A DNA stretch of 64,000 nucleotides, taken from NCBI GenBank assembly GCA_002483445.1, contig DLHY01000021.1, positions 1 through 64,000 on the forward strand, given 5' to 3'. Under the pieces are notes generated by a model. It was not told where the DNA came from, did not search any database, and saw only the letters and a program-made list of their open reading frames with translations. Origin of the DNA: Blastocatellia bacterium UBA7656. GTDB lineage: Bacteria; Acidobacteriota; Blastocatellia; UBA7656. This document shows, one piece after another, positions 8,454 to 16,934 of the stretch; the stretch's first letter is position 1; the number at the start of each line of letters is the position of its first letter. A program made the translations under genes and the position numbers.

Positions 8454-9251
8454 TCAGGCTGTGCGAAAAGTCATGGCCATGAAGATCAGAAAAACCATCG
8501 AGTAGACTATTTCAAGCGCCCCGATTTTTTTCAGATTCAACTTGCCGACCGGAGCGAACAGGTGCCGGAAAGAGCGCGCCAGAGCCGGGGCGAATGCAAT
8601 AAGAGCAAAGACTCTGAGATTTCCCGTGAGCGCGAGGGCGACGAGCGACACAAGCAGAGTCGAGTGATAGAGCGCGCAGCCGCGCCATAGCTTCCGTCTC
8701 TCGTTCTCCTTTCGCGCATTGACCGAGTAGACGCGAAGCCTCACATAAAAAACGCTGCTTGCAAAATAAAGCGCGCACATCGCCCACAGGCATACTGCCT
8801 TTGGGTCCCACGCCTTGCGAACGACGTAGTAAGCGATGGGCGCGGTCAGCGTCAGACCCGCTATGGCGAGGATTTCATTTGCAACCGCGCGGTCTTCGCG
8901 CCGCGTCGCCTGCTCCGCATTGATCGCAAGCAACAAGACAGATGCCGCTCCAAGAGGGATCAATCCCAAGAGCTTATCGATCACGAGAAGCGGCAGTCCG
9001 CAGGCTGCGGCGAATCCGAAACAAACGATCAGCGCACGGAACGAGTCTTTGTCTGTTCGCCCCTGACGGCGAGCGCGCCACCACGCATGAAGCGAGGGAC
9101 GCGAGATGAAAACAGCGGTCACGGCCAGAGTGATGAGCCAGGCACGCGCGGGAAAGCTGCCTGCGACGATCACGCCCACCGCGAACGGAACAAAGAGCAT
9201 GGCCCACGCGCCATGCTCTTTGGGAAACTTGAAATTTATGGACTGTCTCAT
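8454..9251 (-). CDS. YwiC-like integral membrane protein
   Basis: A protein of 265 residues with about eight hydrophobic segments. The N-terminal signature FKFPKEHGAWAMLFVPF (residues 7-23) is the hallmark of the YwiC-like family, whose role is unknown but which often lies near anaerobic respiration or nitrate genes. Its start is 5 bp after the stop of the hemerythrin gene on the same strand, so the two are very likely co-transcribed. No enzymatic motif is visible. Confidence 0.85.
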   Translation of the reverse strand: MRQSINFKFPKEHGAWAMLFVPFAVGVIVAGSFPARAWLITLAVTAVFISRPSLHAWWRARRQGRTDKDSFRALIVCFGFAAACGLPLLVIDKLLGLIPLGAASVLLLAINAEQATRREDRAVANEILAIAGLTLTAPIAYYVVRKAWDPKAVCLWAMCALYFASSVFYVRLRVYSVNARKENERRKLWRGCALYHSTLLVSLVALALTGNLRVFALIAFAPALARSFRHLFAPVGKLNLKKIGALEIVYSMVFLIFMAMTFRTA

Positions 9252-9256
9252 TGCGA

Positions 9257-9811
9257 TTATAAGGCCCAGGCCCGTTCGAGGTCGGAGGCTGTTTTTTCGT
9301 ACCTTTCAATGGCGTTCGGGCCAAGCTCGAAGGCAGCCTGCCTGAACGCTTCGCCGAGGGATTTTTTATCTGCTTCCTCCAGCACTTCGTCCGCGAGGCG
9401 AAACAAAACGCTGTCTTCAAGCTCTATGTGAGCGGTCAGGAGGTCGGTATATCTGCGGGCGTCTTCAACAAAACGCTGGGTCGCTGCCTCGCTGCCGTTG
9501 CCCATCGCCTCTACTGCCCGACGGAGCGCCATGATGAGCGCGCGCTCGGCTTCATGCTGGCGGTGCATCACTTCGAGCGAGCCTCCATCTTCGCCTATCC
9601 CCTGCCGTCGCAGCGCCGGGAAAAGCAACTCTTCTTCTTTGCGATGATGAAAGCCATCCGCAAATGCGCTGATGAAATCGACGAGCCGGGAAAGCGATTC
9701 AGCAGGAACTTCCACTCCCGAAGCGATCCTCACGCATATTCCTTCCATCGCGCGCAGCGCCCTTTCAATCACGCGATGCTCATGTTTGAGACTGTACAAA
9801 GGGTGCGACAT
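9257..9811 (-). CDS. hemerythrin HHE-domain protein
   Basis: A four-helix-bundle protein of 184 residues. The di-iron ligand pattern is visible: H10-E-H12 at the N-terminus, HHRKEEELLFP (about residues 55-65), a central HRQHEAE, and HIELED (about 127-132). Such proteins bind O2 or NO or sense redox state. It carries a C-terminal helix beyond the bundle. The start is preceded by ggaggag-type sequence. Together with the nearby Fe-S repair protein Ric and the Crp/Fnr regulator, it suggests a local response to NO or oxidative stress. Confidence 0.88.
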   Translation of the reverse strand: MSHPLYSLKHEHRVIERALRAMEGICVRIASGVEVPAESLSRLVDFISAFADGFHHRKEEELLFPALRRQGIGEDGGSLEVMHRQHEAERALIMALRRAVEAMGNGSEAATQRFVEDARRYTDLLTAHIELEDSVLFRLADEVLEEADKKSLGEAFRQAAFELGPNAIERYEKTASDLERAWAL

Positions 9812-9834
9812 CTGTTCATCTCCTCCTTCGAAAA

Positions 9835-9866
9835 GTCTGGAGTCGAGAGTCTGAAGTCTGGAGTCC
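9835..9866. repeat. heptamer tandem repeat, unit gtctgga (variants)
   Basis: Four to five 7-bp units (gtctgga, gtcgaga, gtctgaa, gtctgga, gtccg) lie just upstream of the hemerythrin start. It belongs to the genome-wide set of 7-8 bp arrays in this window. Confidence 0.7.
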
Positions 9867-9946
9867 GTTATATGGAGTCGTCACCTGCTTTTCATACTTT
9901 CAGGGTCTCGTCTCTGACGACTTCGATGACTCCTCCGAAACTGCAT

Positions 9947-10006
9947 AGCAGGCTGCCAGCCTGCTAGTTCCCTGATTTTCATAATTCCGGGGCGTCAACA
10001 GGCTGG
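9947..10006. repeat. composite palindromic repeat, copy A
   Basis: A perfect 9-bp-arm palindrome (agcaggctg-c-cagcctgct), then a linker and the half palindrome aacaggctgg. It aligns without gaps to 30588-30647, matching at 49 of 60 positions by eye. The second palindrome is decayed on its right side. A further linker-like fragment lies at about 9889-9907. Confidence 0.7.
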
Positions 10007-10034
10007 CCGACGGTTCTACCGGGCGGCTCTTCGT

Positions 10035-10505
10035 TCAAGTTTCGGCTCCGGCTTCTTTGAGCAGCCGCATTATCTTCGAACTTCTCCGGGCCGAAGCACT
10101 GAGCGCAGACCAGCCATTCTTGTTCCTCGCGCTGACATCTGCGCCCGCTTCGAGGATCATTTTCACTATGTTCAGGCGGCCCTTCGATGCTCCCTCCATC
10201 AAGGCAGTCCATCCGTCGCAGTCGCAGGCATTGACATCCGCGCCGCGTTCGATCAAAGCGCGGGCGGTTTCTCCATGCCCGCCGAAAGCGGCTTCCATCA
10301 GAGCAGTCCTACCGCTTTCATCTCTACCATTGACATCGACTCCGCGTTCGAGAAGGGCTGTCACGGCTGAAGTGTTTCCGATCATCGCCGCTCGCATCAG
10401 CACCGCACAGCCATCTGCGCCTTTCGATCCGAGAGACGCCTGAATGATTTCCATGTGAACTTTTCCCGGCGCAAACTGCACAGGCTCGCTTTCCAGTGCT
10501 TGCAT
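10035..10505 (-). CDS. ankyrin-repeat protein
   Basis: About 156 residues, with four ankyrin repeats from about residue 30 to the end. The consensus TALMEAAFGGH...ALIERGADVNA recurs at roughly 33-residue spacing. There is no signal peptide, so it is probably cytoplasmic and a protein-binding adaptor. I choose ATG 10505 because gagaggtgg precedes it; GTG 10511 is the alternative. A GTGA-N6-TCAC palindrome lies about 100 bp upstream, at a spacing similar to the site before ric, suggesting control by the Crp/Fnr protein encoded at 14328-15047. Confidence 0.88.
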   Translation of the reverse strand: MQALESEPVQFAPGKVHMEIIQASLGSKGADGCAVLMRAAMIGNTSAVTALLERGVDVNGRDESGRTALMEAAFGGHGETARALIERGADVNACDCDGWTALMEGASKGRLNIVKMILEAGADVSARNKNGWSALSASARRSSKIMRLLKEAGAET

Positions 10506-10602
10506 AACCACCTCTCGGCAAAGATTAAATCATCTCCTCCACTCACCTGCTAATGTGCATCATTTGCAGATGAGCAAACAATGACAGCAGGCACCGCGAC
10601 GA

Positions 10603-10616
10603 GTGATGGCGGTCAC
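10603..10616. promoter_or_regulatory. Crp/Fnr-type site upstream of the ankyrin gene
   Basis: gtga-tggcgg-tcac matches the CRP half-site spacing GTGA-N6-TCAC exactly. It lies about 98-111 bp upstream of the ankyrin start. A very similar palindrome (GTGA-CAGCCG-TCAC) lies at 14312-14325. Confidence 0.5.
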
Positions 10617-10672
10617 GTAGTCATTTTGCCGCACAGGGGTTGGATGATTGCGCTTTTCGTGCAACAGACCCT

Positions 10673-12724
10673 TCACTTGATCGGCTCGATCTTAGGGTCT
10701 TTGATGCCGACCACATTGCCCGAGGCGTCAACCGAGATGGAGTAAGTGTGATTGATCTGGCCTTTTGCCGCAGGCACAGTAAGCTTTAGAGTCATCACGC
10801 CTTTGATCTGATGAATTCCAGGATAGACGGCCCGCCAGGTGACAGTAACGGTTCCCAGATGAAGTTTGCCGTCGCATTTTACATTTTTAATCCAGTCGGT
10901 CTTAATCTCCGATTTGATCGGCTTGACATCGTAGTTCCTGCTCGCGTTGTTGAACTGAAGCGGCATCGAATCGATTGCGGCCTGAATCTTTCCAATGCAA
11001 TCTCGATCTCTCAACTGTTCGCAGGTGAACTGAATCGGTATCTTCGTATCGATTTTGAGATCACGCTGGGTGTTATTAGTAACCTGCGCGGTCGAGCCGG
11101 TCGAAGAGGTGCGGCCCTGGCCGAATTTGATATCCTTTTCGCAGCAGGAGTAGTCCGGCGGATTTTCTCCTTCCCTGACAGGCTCCAGTTTCGGATTGCC
11201 AGCATTCACCACGTTGCCCCCGGCTTCCACGTCTGTCGAATAAGTGTGTTTGATTTTGCCTTTCGCATCCGGCACGGTGAGTTTCAAAACGAGAGTCCCC
11301 TTGATCTGATCCGTGCCGGGATAGGTGGCCTGCCACTTGACTGTCACCTGTCCCGTGTGCGCCCTCCCGTCGCATTTGGCTTTGACATAATCGGTCGTCA
11401 CGCTCGATTCCTTTGGCTTGATATCGTGGTTGAGACTCTGAGCATTCCACTGAAGCGGCACGCTTTCAGCGGCGACTTCGAATTTGCCCACGCATTCCTG
11501 ATCTCTGGCAGTATCACAGGCGAACTTCACGGCGAATTGAGTATCGATCTCGACCTTGCGATTCGTGTTATTGGCCACCTGCTTCATCGCGCCTTTCGAT
11601 TGATTGACCTGCGCGGGAAGTTCTATGTCTTTCTCGCAGCAGGAAAAATCAGGCGGCGCTGAGTCTGTGGCTGTCGCCACGATCTGAAATCCGCCCGGCC
11701 TTATGCCCGTGATCGGCAGCGTGAAAGTGTGTCTTCCATCTGAAGTCACATCGTCAGGCGTGATGGTCTTCGATTGAGAATCGCCTCCTGAAAGCGTGAT
11801 GACTGAAGGCGAGTGATTTACGATAGTGATCGGCACGTCGCGGTCGATTCCTTCGAGTCCTGCGACTTCGACTTTCAGAGTGGTCTTCTCTCCTTTGAGC
11901 AGATTGGTTTTCGGCGCGGAAAGAATGACTCTGAGATTGTTCATTTTCTGTCTGGTGACGACGCCGCCTTCATCGAGTTCAAGCTCGGTCTGTCCCACGA
12001 CATCTCTCGGAGACTCAACGACTATTTTGCGCGGAGACTCGGCAAGCTTTCCGGTCTCCTGCCCGCCAACTCTTATGCCGGTGTTTGCGAAGTCTCCGTC
12101 AAAAGGGCCTGTGATCTGAATGGGCCTTCCGGCCTGCCCGATGCCGGGCAGATGATAATCATCGGGCCTCCGCTCGCGGGGCTGATCTGTTTTAGGCTGA
12201 TCGGTTCCGGGTTGCCGGGTTTTCGGCTGTTCTCGAACAGACACCTCGGCGCTGCCAGTTTCCTTTGCTTTCCTGTTTTTGAGCAACAGGCGGACGGTTC
12301 CTGTCGTCGCGGCTGCCGGGACAGTCCACTTGCCCGACTTGTCTTTTACGGGAGTCGGTTGATTTTCGACTTCGACGACATAGCCGTTCAACTCGTCAGA
12401 GTTCCGCATTCTCTCGGCTTCAGTCTGGCCTTTCGGCTCTGTGGTAACTGTGCCTGATATCGTATCGCCAGCGGCCAGATCATCAGGCAGTTAAACGGTG
12501 ACTGTTCCGTGAAGGGTGTCGAATGTCGTTGTATGAAGACCCCGCGCTGTTTCCATCTTCGCGGAGGTTTGCTCCGGGGTCGATGATTCCTTTTCGCTCG
12601 TTGTCGGAATTTTTTGTTCCGTCGAGGTTTTCTTTTTCTTCTTCCCTTTTTCCTGAGCGGGAGCGAGAGAGGTCATCAGCAAAGCGAAGATGAGAAGGAA
12701 GATGACACTAATCCTGAGTTTCAT
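10673..12724 (-). pseudogene. secreted tandem-repeat protein interrupted by an in-frame TAA
   Basis: One continuous frame of about 683 codons broken by a single TAA at 12491-12493. The first 77 codons encode a signal peptide (MKLRISVIFLLIFALLMTSL) and a Lys/Thr-rich linker. After the stop the same frame continues LPDDLAAGDTISGTV, which reads as the natural continuation of HGTVTV. The C-terminal half holds two tandem units of about 150 residues, each with S-C-C-E-K-D-I, a later C-x6-R-D-x-x-C pair and K-C-D-G, so five cysteines per unit. The function is unknown; it is probably an exported binding or adhesion protein. It could be a nonsense mutation, a sequencing error or read-through. An ATG at 12409 could only start a product lacking the signal. 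Confidence 0.75.
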
Positions 12725-12870
12725 GCCTGTATTCTCCTCGATATGAATTAAAAGGCAGTCCGCTGGATTACGCCGCTGAATAATCTATGATGTGGGTATT
12801 CTCAATAAGATGAACTCCCAATACATTGTCCTATAGCTCACTGAAAACCGCTCCGTTAGTGAACATAAGT

Positions 12871-12936
12871 CAGTTGTCCGCTGTCGAGCGCCAAAACACT
12901 CGATGCAATCCGGCTTCTGCCCGCAGCGGACAACTG
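12871..12936. repeat. 13-bp perfect inverted repeat downstream of ric
   Basis: cagttgtccgctg (12871-12883) and its exact reverse complement (12924-12936) flank 40 bases that contain a smaller tcgag/ctcga pair. It begins 12 bp beyond the ric stop codon. No T run follows, so terminator function is uncertain. The gap 12725-12947 holds no other gene. Confidence 0.5.
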
Positions 12937-12947
12937 AAGATGAAAAA

Positions 12948-13682
12948 TCATCCGGCCCAGTCGCTGTCTTCCATCTCGACGGCCCGCGGGAACAGAATAT
13001 TGTTTTCGAGATGGATGTGCTGGTGCAGGTCTTCCTCGAAAGCTCTAAGCCCCTGATAGAGCATCTCGTAGCTTGGACACCCATCCTCCGGCACCTGGAA
13101 ATCCTGGCTCGCGTCGCGAATGCCGCGGAGGAGTTCTCCGGCATTGTCGTGTTCAAGCATCATCATTCTCACAGGGCTTCGCACAGTGCCGAAGAAGGCA
13201 GTGGGGATCGGATCGCCGCGGCGCAGGGCTTCTTCCATTCGCTCGATATAAGGAAAAAGTATCTGCTCCTCCTTGTGGAGATGAGGAAGCAGATCGTGTT
13301 CGAGCGATTGAAACAGCGATTGAATGCGCATCAGTTCCGGGTGATTGGCCGAGTGCGCGGAGCAAACTTTCGCCATCAGCAGACTGAGCCGCCCAAGCTC
13401 GCGCCGCGTGAAGGTGTGATGCTCACCGACTATGTAGCGCGTAAGCTTGGCGAGCCGTCTCACCCGCCAGTCGGCTTTCTCCTCTTTCGTCTCCGATGAG
13501 CTTACGATTTCCTCAAGCAGCGGCAGCACCTGTTCAATCGGTTTCCCGGCTCTGGCGCACGCTTCGCTGAGAGATTGAGCGCCGCCGCAGCAGTAGTCTA
13601 TTCCGATCTTTTCAAACACCTTGGTGACGGCGGGCATCTCCAGCGCCAGTTCTCGAACAGTCCTTGATGCGCTTATATTCAT
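12948..13682 (-). CDS. ric: iron-sulfur cluster repair di-iron protein Ric/ScdA
   Basis: A 244-residue protein with the ScdA/YtfE layout. The N-terminal DUF542 domain contains the signature I-D-Y-C-C-G-G (about residues 28-34). It is followed by a hemerythrin-like di-iron domain with ligands in GEHHTF, LLPHLHKEEQILFP, EHDNAGELL and HQHIHLENNILFP. The family restores Fe-S clusters after nitric-oxide or oxidative damage in the cytoplasm. Ribosome site gaggaaag. A palindrome resembling a Crp/Fnr or Dnr box lies about 100 bp upstream, overlapping the stop of the neighbouring gene. With the hemerythrin gene and the nitrate operon, it points to NO exposure. Confidence 0.93.
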   Translation of the reverse strand: MNISASRTVRELALEMPAVTKVFEKIGIDYCCGGAQSLSEACARAGKPIEQVLPLLEEIVSSSETKEEKADWRVRRLAKLTRYIVGEHHTFTRRELGRLSLLMAKVCSAHSANHPELMRIQSLFQSLEHDLLPHLHKEEQILFPYIERMEEALRRGDPIPTAFFGTVRSPVRMMMLEHDNAGELLRGIRDASQDFQVPEDGCPSYEMLYQGLRAFEEDLHQHIHLENNILFPRAVEMEDSDWAG

Positions 13683-13779
13683 TCTTCTTTCCTCATTCCC
13701 TGCTCAGGGAAAAGCCCTGCCGCAAGCAGGCGGCAGGGAGAACAGGCAGTCAGCACAATACAGTCATCAGAAATTTCGA

Positions 13780-13793
13780 CTGACGGCAATCAA
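13780..13793. promoter_or_regulatory. FNR/Dnr-like box upstream of ric
   Basis: On the minus strand the sequence is ttgat-tgcc-gtcag: a perfect FNR left half-site with a weaker right half. It lies about 98-111 bp before the ric start and overlaps the end of the upstream gene. It resembles the palindromes at 10603 and 14312. Confidence 0.4.
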
Positions 13794-14182
13794 TGTTTGA
13801 TGCGATGGCCTTCGGTGCTTCCGGCAAACTGAAACTCCTGCACTTCGGGCAGATTGTGAGGCGCTCCGAGCATGAGGCTTCTCACAAAAAACTTGTCGGT
13901 TTTAGTTCTCTCGACGGGCTGGCAATGAAACTCGATTATCAAATTGCCCTTCCTGTTGCCCTCGTAGCTGTACACCGATGTGCAAGGCTCCCCGCGCGCC
14001 ATCTTTTCGTCATCATGCACGAAGAGAGTTTTTCCGCTAAGGTATACATCCTTGAGCTTGGTTCGCTGAGTGAAGTCCACGATCCCTGTTTGTTTCTTCC
14101 CCGATCCGGCGCTCGTATCAGGCGCAAAGACTACGAGAGCGCCCACGACCATCATCAACGCAATCAGACCAAAACGCTTCAT
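13790..14182 (-). CDS. small secreted protein of unknown function
   Basis: A protein of 130 residues with a clear signal peptide (MKRFGLIALMMVVGALVVFAPDTSAG). The mature part has a single pair of cysteines (C72 region EPCTSVYSYEG and FHCQPVERT) that could form a disulfide, and an otherwise beta-rich composition. I do not recognise the family. The start at 14182 follows a gggagg ribosome site; an upstream extension to 14248 is unlikely. A GTGA-N6-TCAC site lies 130-143 bp upstream, and the gene sits between crp and ric on the same strand, so it may belong to the same stress regulon. Confidence 0.75.
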   Translation of the reverse strand: MKRFGLIALMMVVGALVVFAPDTSAGSGKKQTGIVDFTQRTKLKDVYLSGKTLFVHDDEKMARGEPCTSVYSYEGNRKGNLIIEFHCQPVERTKTDKFFVRSLMLGAPHNLPEVQEFQFAGSTEGHRIKH

Positions 14183-14311
14183 GGCTAAGTCCTCCCGGCC
14201 TGCTGTGGCCTTGTATGATCTCGATTTTAGAAGGGCAGTATAATTCATACCCGATTTGAAACATTACTTGAGCCGAGCTTGTCAGGCAGTGCCAGCAGTC
14301 ACCCATGTCAG

Positions 14312-14325
14312 GTGACAGCCGTCAC
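14312..14325. promoter_or_regulatory. Crp-type palindrome between the regulator and its neighbour
   Basis: gtga-cagccg-tcac has exact CRP spacing and symmetry. It lies 3 bp beyond the regulator's stop codon and 130-143 bp upstream of the secreted-protein start. An additional gtcacc / ggtgac inverted pair (14298-14316) overlaps it. The regulator's SSRETVTRML helix predicts GTGA recognition. Confidence 0.5.
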
Positions 14326-14327
14326 GT

Positions 14328-15047
14328 CTACGCGCCAATAAGAACCTCCAGCGCGGCGCGATCCCGAATGAAAAGGCTGGACCCCTTCTGCCGGATGATC
14401 TCTTTTGTCTTGAACTCTGCGAGCATACGGGTCACGGTCTCGCGCGAAGAGCCTATCATCTGCGCCATCTCTTCGTGCGTGAGCAAGACCTTTAGTCTGA
14501 TTCCCTGATCGGTCATCTTGCCGTCGCTTTCGCACCATTCGAGCAGCAGCTTTGCGAGTTTGGCCGGAGCAGACCGGGCCAGACCGAGCGAGCGCACCTG
14601 TTCGTAAGCAATGTGATAGCAGTTGCTCAGATGCTCGGCCACGCGCATCGCGGCTTCGGAGTTTTCGGAAAGGAAGCGAAGAAAATCTTCTCGCCTGACG
14701 AAATTCACCTGACATGGATCGAGCGTTTCGGCAGTGACTTCATAAGGTCGGCCCGATATGGTCGCGCTCAGTCCGATGACCTCACCCGGTCCGGCTATCT
14801 GAGTGATTATGGTCTTGCCTTCGCTCGAACACGTAGATAGCTTCACCCGTCCGTTGCAGAGTACGAATATACCGCGAGGCGATTGCCCTTCGACGAACAG
14901 CATAGCTCCCCGCGGATAAAGAGTCGCGTACTTGATGGCTTCGAAGGCTTGCAGAACAGGCACAGAAAGATTGCAAAACAGATGATCTGCGCGAAGTTCG
15001 CAGTTGACGCAGCTTTCTATGATTTCAAGGCCGTAGGGCGATTTCAT
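14328..15047 (-). CDS. Crp/Fnr-family transcription regulator
   Basis: A 239-residue regulator. The N-terminus carries four cysteines (C13, C16, then C25 and one later) in the arrangement C-x2-C-x8-C. This could hold an Fe-S cluster as in FNR, although spacing differs from E. coli FNR. A cNMP-type beta-roll (about 30-150), a dimer helix and a winged helix-turn-helix follow. The recognition helix G-S-S-R-E-T-V-T-R-M-L is of CRP type (R-E-x3-R), expected to read GTGA. Likely a cytoplasmic sensor of O2 or NO. Palindromes fitting this helix lie at 10603 and 14312, and a related one at 13780. Confidence 0.92.
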   Translation of the reverse strand: MKSPYGLEIIESCVNCELRADHLFCNLSVPVLQAFEAIKYATLYPRGAMLFVEGQSPRGIFVLCNGRVKLSTCSSEGKTIITQIAGPGEVIGLSATISGRPYEVTAETLDPCQVNFVRREDFLRFLSENSEAAMRVAEHLSNCYHIAYEQVRSLGLARSAPAKLAKLLLEWCESDGKMTDQGIRLKVLLTHEEMAQMIGSSRETVTRMLAEFKTKEIIRQKGSSLFIRDRAALEVLIGA

Positions 15048-15203
15048 AAAGCTTCCCCCTTTTCGTCAGCAATCAGGATCATCCCCGGAGTCGAGTGCAA
15101 TGCGCGTGCCGGTTCGATTCGTTCGCTTTAAGTTGTGAAATGCTTTTGAATGAAGGTGTTTCTGCGGGCTTTCCCGCAAGAGGTGGGGAACTTCTCGCAA
15201 TGC

Positions 15204-15920
15204 CTACTGCCCGAAGCCTCTGAGCAACACTCCCGCCGCATAAGCCAGCAACGCGGCTATCGAGCCTATAGCAAAGGTCTCCAGACCTGACCGCCACCAC
15301 TGAACAGTTGACCACATACTCTTGATGCTGCCTATTGCGAAAAACACCACGCCTGTCAGTGTCGCTGACAGCCAGAAAGCGTCGGTCACTCCGAAAAGGT
15401 AAGGCAGAAGCGGAATCAGCCCGCACAGCAGGAAGGCGCTCAGGGTGCTTGCGGCAGCCAGCCACGGCGAACGAACTTCGAGAGGCAGACCGTATTCCTC
15501 GACGAGCATCGTATGAACCCATCGCTTACGATCCGAAGTGATCAGATCGACTACGCGCTCAAGGTCTTCTCCGTCGAATCCTTTTTCGCTGAATATCTGG
15601 CGCACCTCCTCGCGCTCGCCTTCGGGAAATTTTTCTATGTGAGAGTGTTCTATCGCCTCGATGCGCTGGCGCTCTTCCGACTCGGTTTTCGTGCCGAGGA
15701 AGTTGCTCGCCGCCATTGAAAAACCGTCGGCGATTATATTGGCAGCGCCGATGATCAGGACGATTTTGGGGGAGAGGTGCGCGCCGACCACTCCGGCCAC
15801 AACAGCGAATGTGGTGACAGAGCCATCGATTCCGCCATAAACCCAGTCTCTTAGGTAGCTGTGCTGAGGGCCGGCTGACAGCCTCGCTCTTATCCCTTCC
15901 GGTGAATGATCGTGTTCCAT
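15204..15920 (-). CDS. VIT1/CCC1-family iron/manganese transporter
   Basis: A 238-residue membrane protein with five hydrophobic segments. The signature D-W-V-Y-G-G-I-D-G-S-V-T-T-F (about residues 25-38) and an acidic cytoplasmic loop with E-x-x-E and H residues after TM2 (ESEERQRIEAIEHSHIEKFPEGEREE) are characteristic of VIT1/CCC1 Fe2+/Mn2+ exporters. It probably removes iron from the cytoplasm, which suits the neighbouring di-iron and Fe-S repair genes. A 156-bp spacer separates it from the Crp/Fnr gene on the same strand. Confidence 0.9.
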   Translation of the reverse strand: MEHDHSPEGIRARLSAGPQHSYLRDWVYGGIDGSVTTFAVVAGVVGAHLSPKIVLIIGAANIIADGFSMAASNFLGTKTESEERQRIEAIEHSHIEKFPEGEREEVRQIFSEKGFDGEDLERVVDLITSDRKRWVHTMLVEEYGLPLEVRSPWLAAASTLSAFLLCGLIPLLPYLFGVTDAFWLSATLTGVVFFAIGSIKSMWSTVQWWRSGLETFAIGSIAALLAYAAGVLLRGFGQ

Positions 15921-16052
15921 CGTTTAAGAAGTCGCGTCCCGACGAGTATAAACCATCCCATCGTCATCTGAGCAAACAAACTGTCAGTGGCCGAGAGCCG
16001 CAGGTGTATCAAATAAGATCGCTCATACTTTTCAAAATCAGAAAATTTGTGC

Positions 16053-16081
16053 TTGACTTGATGTATTAAATATCATACTAT
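16053..16081 (+). promoter_or_regulatory. sigma70-type promoter for the complex III operon
   Basis: ttgact, a 17-bp spacer, then tactat: good -35 and acceptable -10 boxes in an AT-rich stretch. It would give a leader of about 310 bases before the first gene. The region 15921-16406 contains no gene. Confidence 0.5.
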
Positions 16082-16406
16082 TGCGCTTCATTTCCCGTAT
16101 CTGCGAATCGATTTCCGGCTGTACGGAATTCAGGCGCGATTATCTGGTGGGGATAAAGCGATAAGGATCAGCCTGACCGACTGACATTCTCAGTTCAACG
16201 CTTACCGCTCTCAACTCTATTAAAAGCGTAAGTGTTTGTCTGCCTCCTGTGCTTGACCTGTGGGCAGGAGTCTGGTTGTTAGCCAATCCGCATTTTCAGT
16301 TTGCCCTGTGGCTAAGGGAGAGGTGTGTTTTGTTCAACCGTGAACCAACGCGCTTGAGGCTCTCTCGAAGCCTAGCTCATTTTGCCGAATGATCCGGAGG
16401 CTGGAC

Positions 16407-16925
16407 TTGAGAAAACTGACAGCAGTCATATCCATATTGTTTGCGGCGACGCTCACAAGCGGGTTCATGCTCTTTGAGGCTTTCAGCACCAGCGACGGCC
16501 CTCGCCAGCCTGTCGAATTCGATCACTGGCAGCACGTCTCGAAAGAGGAAGGGCCGCAACTCGAATGCTCCACCTGCCATCAGTACGCAAGCGCGTCGCC
16601 CAACGCAACCATACCGAGCGTTTCAACTTGCATGGTCTGCCACGAATCGATAAATGCCGACTCCCCCGAAGTCAAAAAACTCGCAGCTTTCGCCGAGCGA
16701 GAGGCTGAACCTCCATGGGTGCGAGTCTACTGGTCTGAGCCTTCAGCCAACGTTTTCTTCAATCACAAACCGCATATTCGCGCTGAGATCGATTGCGTCG
16801 CTTGTCACGGTCAGGTGTCGCAGGCCCGCAGAGTGAAAAGAGAAGTAAATCATTCGATGGGCTGGTGCATCGATTGCCATAGCCGGAAAAATGCCAGCAT
16901 AGACTGCTACGCCTGCCATCGTTAG
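16407..16925 (+). CDS. actA: pentaheme cytochrome c, ActA-like
   Basis: About 172 residues with an N-terminal membrane anchor (ISILFAATLTSGFMLFEAF) and five CxxCH motifs in order: CSTCH, CMVCH, CVACH, CIDCH, CYACH. Five hemes and a single anchor match ActA of alternative complex III, which passes electrons from the quinol-oxidising core to periplasmic cytochrome c. An ATG lies at 16389, but the ggagg site at 16396-16400 points to a TTG start at 16407. The next gene starts 9 bp after its stop. QrcA-like and other multiheme cytochromes are alternatives, but the following gene order favours ActA. Confidence 0.85.
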   Translation: MRKLTAVISILFAATLTSGFMLFEAFSTSDGPRQPVEFDHWQHVSKEEGPQLECSTCHQYASASPNATIPSVSTCMVCHESINADSPEVKKLAAFAEREAEPPWVRVYWSEPSANVFFNHKPHIRAEIDCVACHGQVSQARRVKREVNHSMGWCIDCHSRKNASIDCYACHR

Positions 16926-16934
16926 AGAGGAAGC

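Noticed and set aside
12409..12493. Selenocysteine or reassigned code as reason for the in-frame stop
   Set aside because: The codon is TAA, not TGA, and no selenocysteine signal or other TAA read-through case is visible, so a nonsense change or sequence error is simpler.
15100..15130. tRNA T-loop-like sequence (ggttcgattc)
   Set aside because: No acceptor, D or anticodon stem could be built around it.
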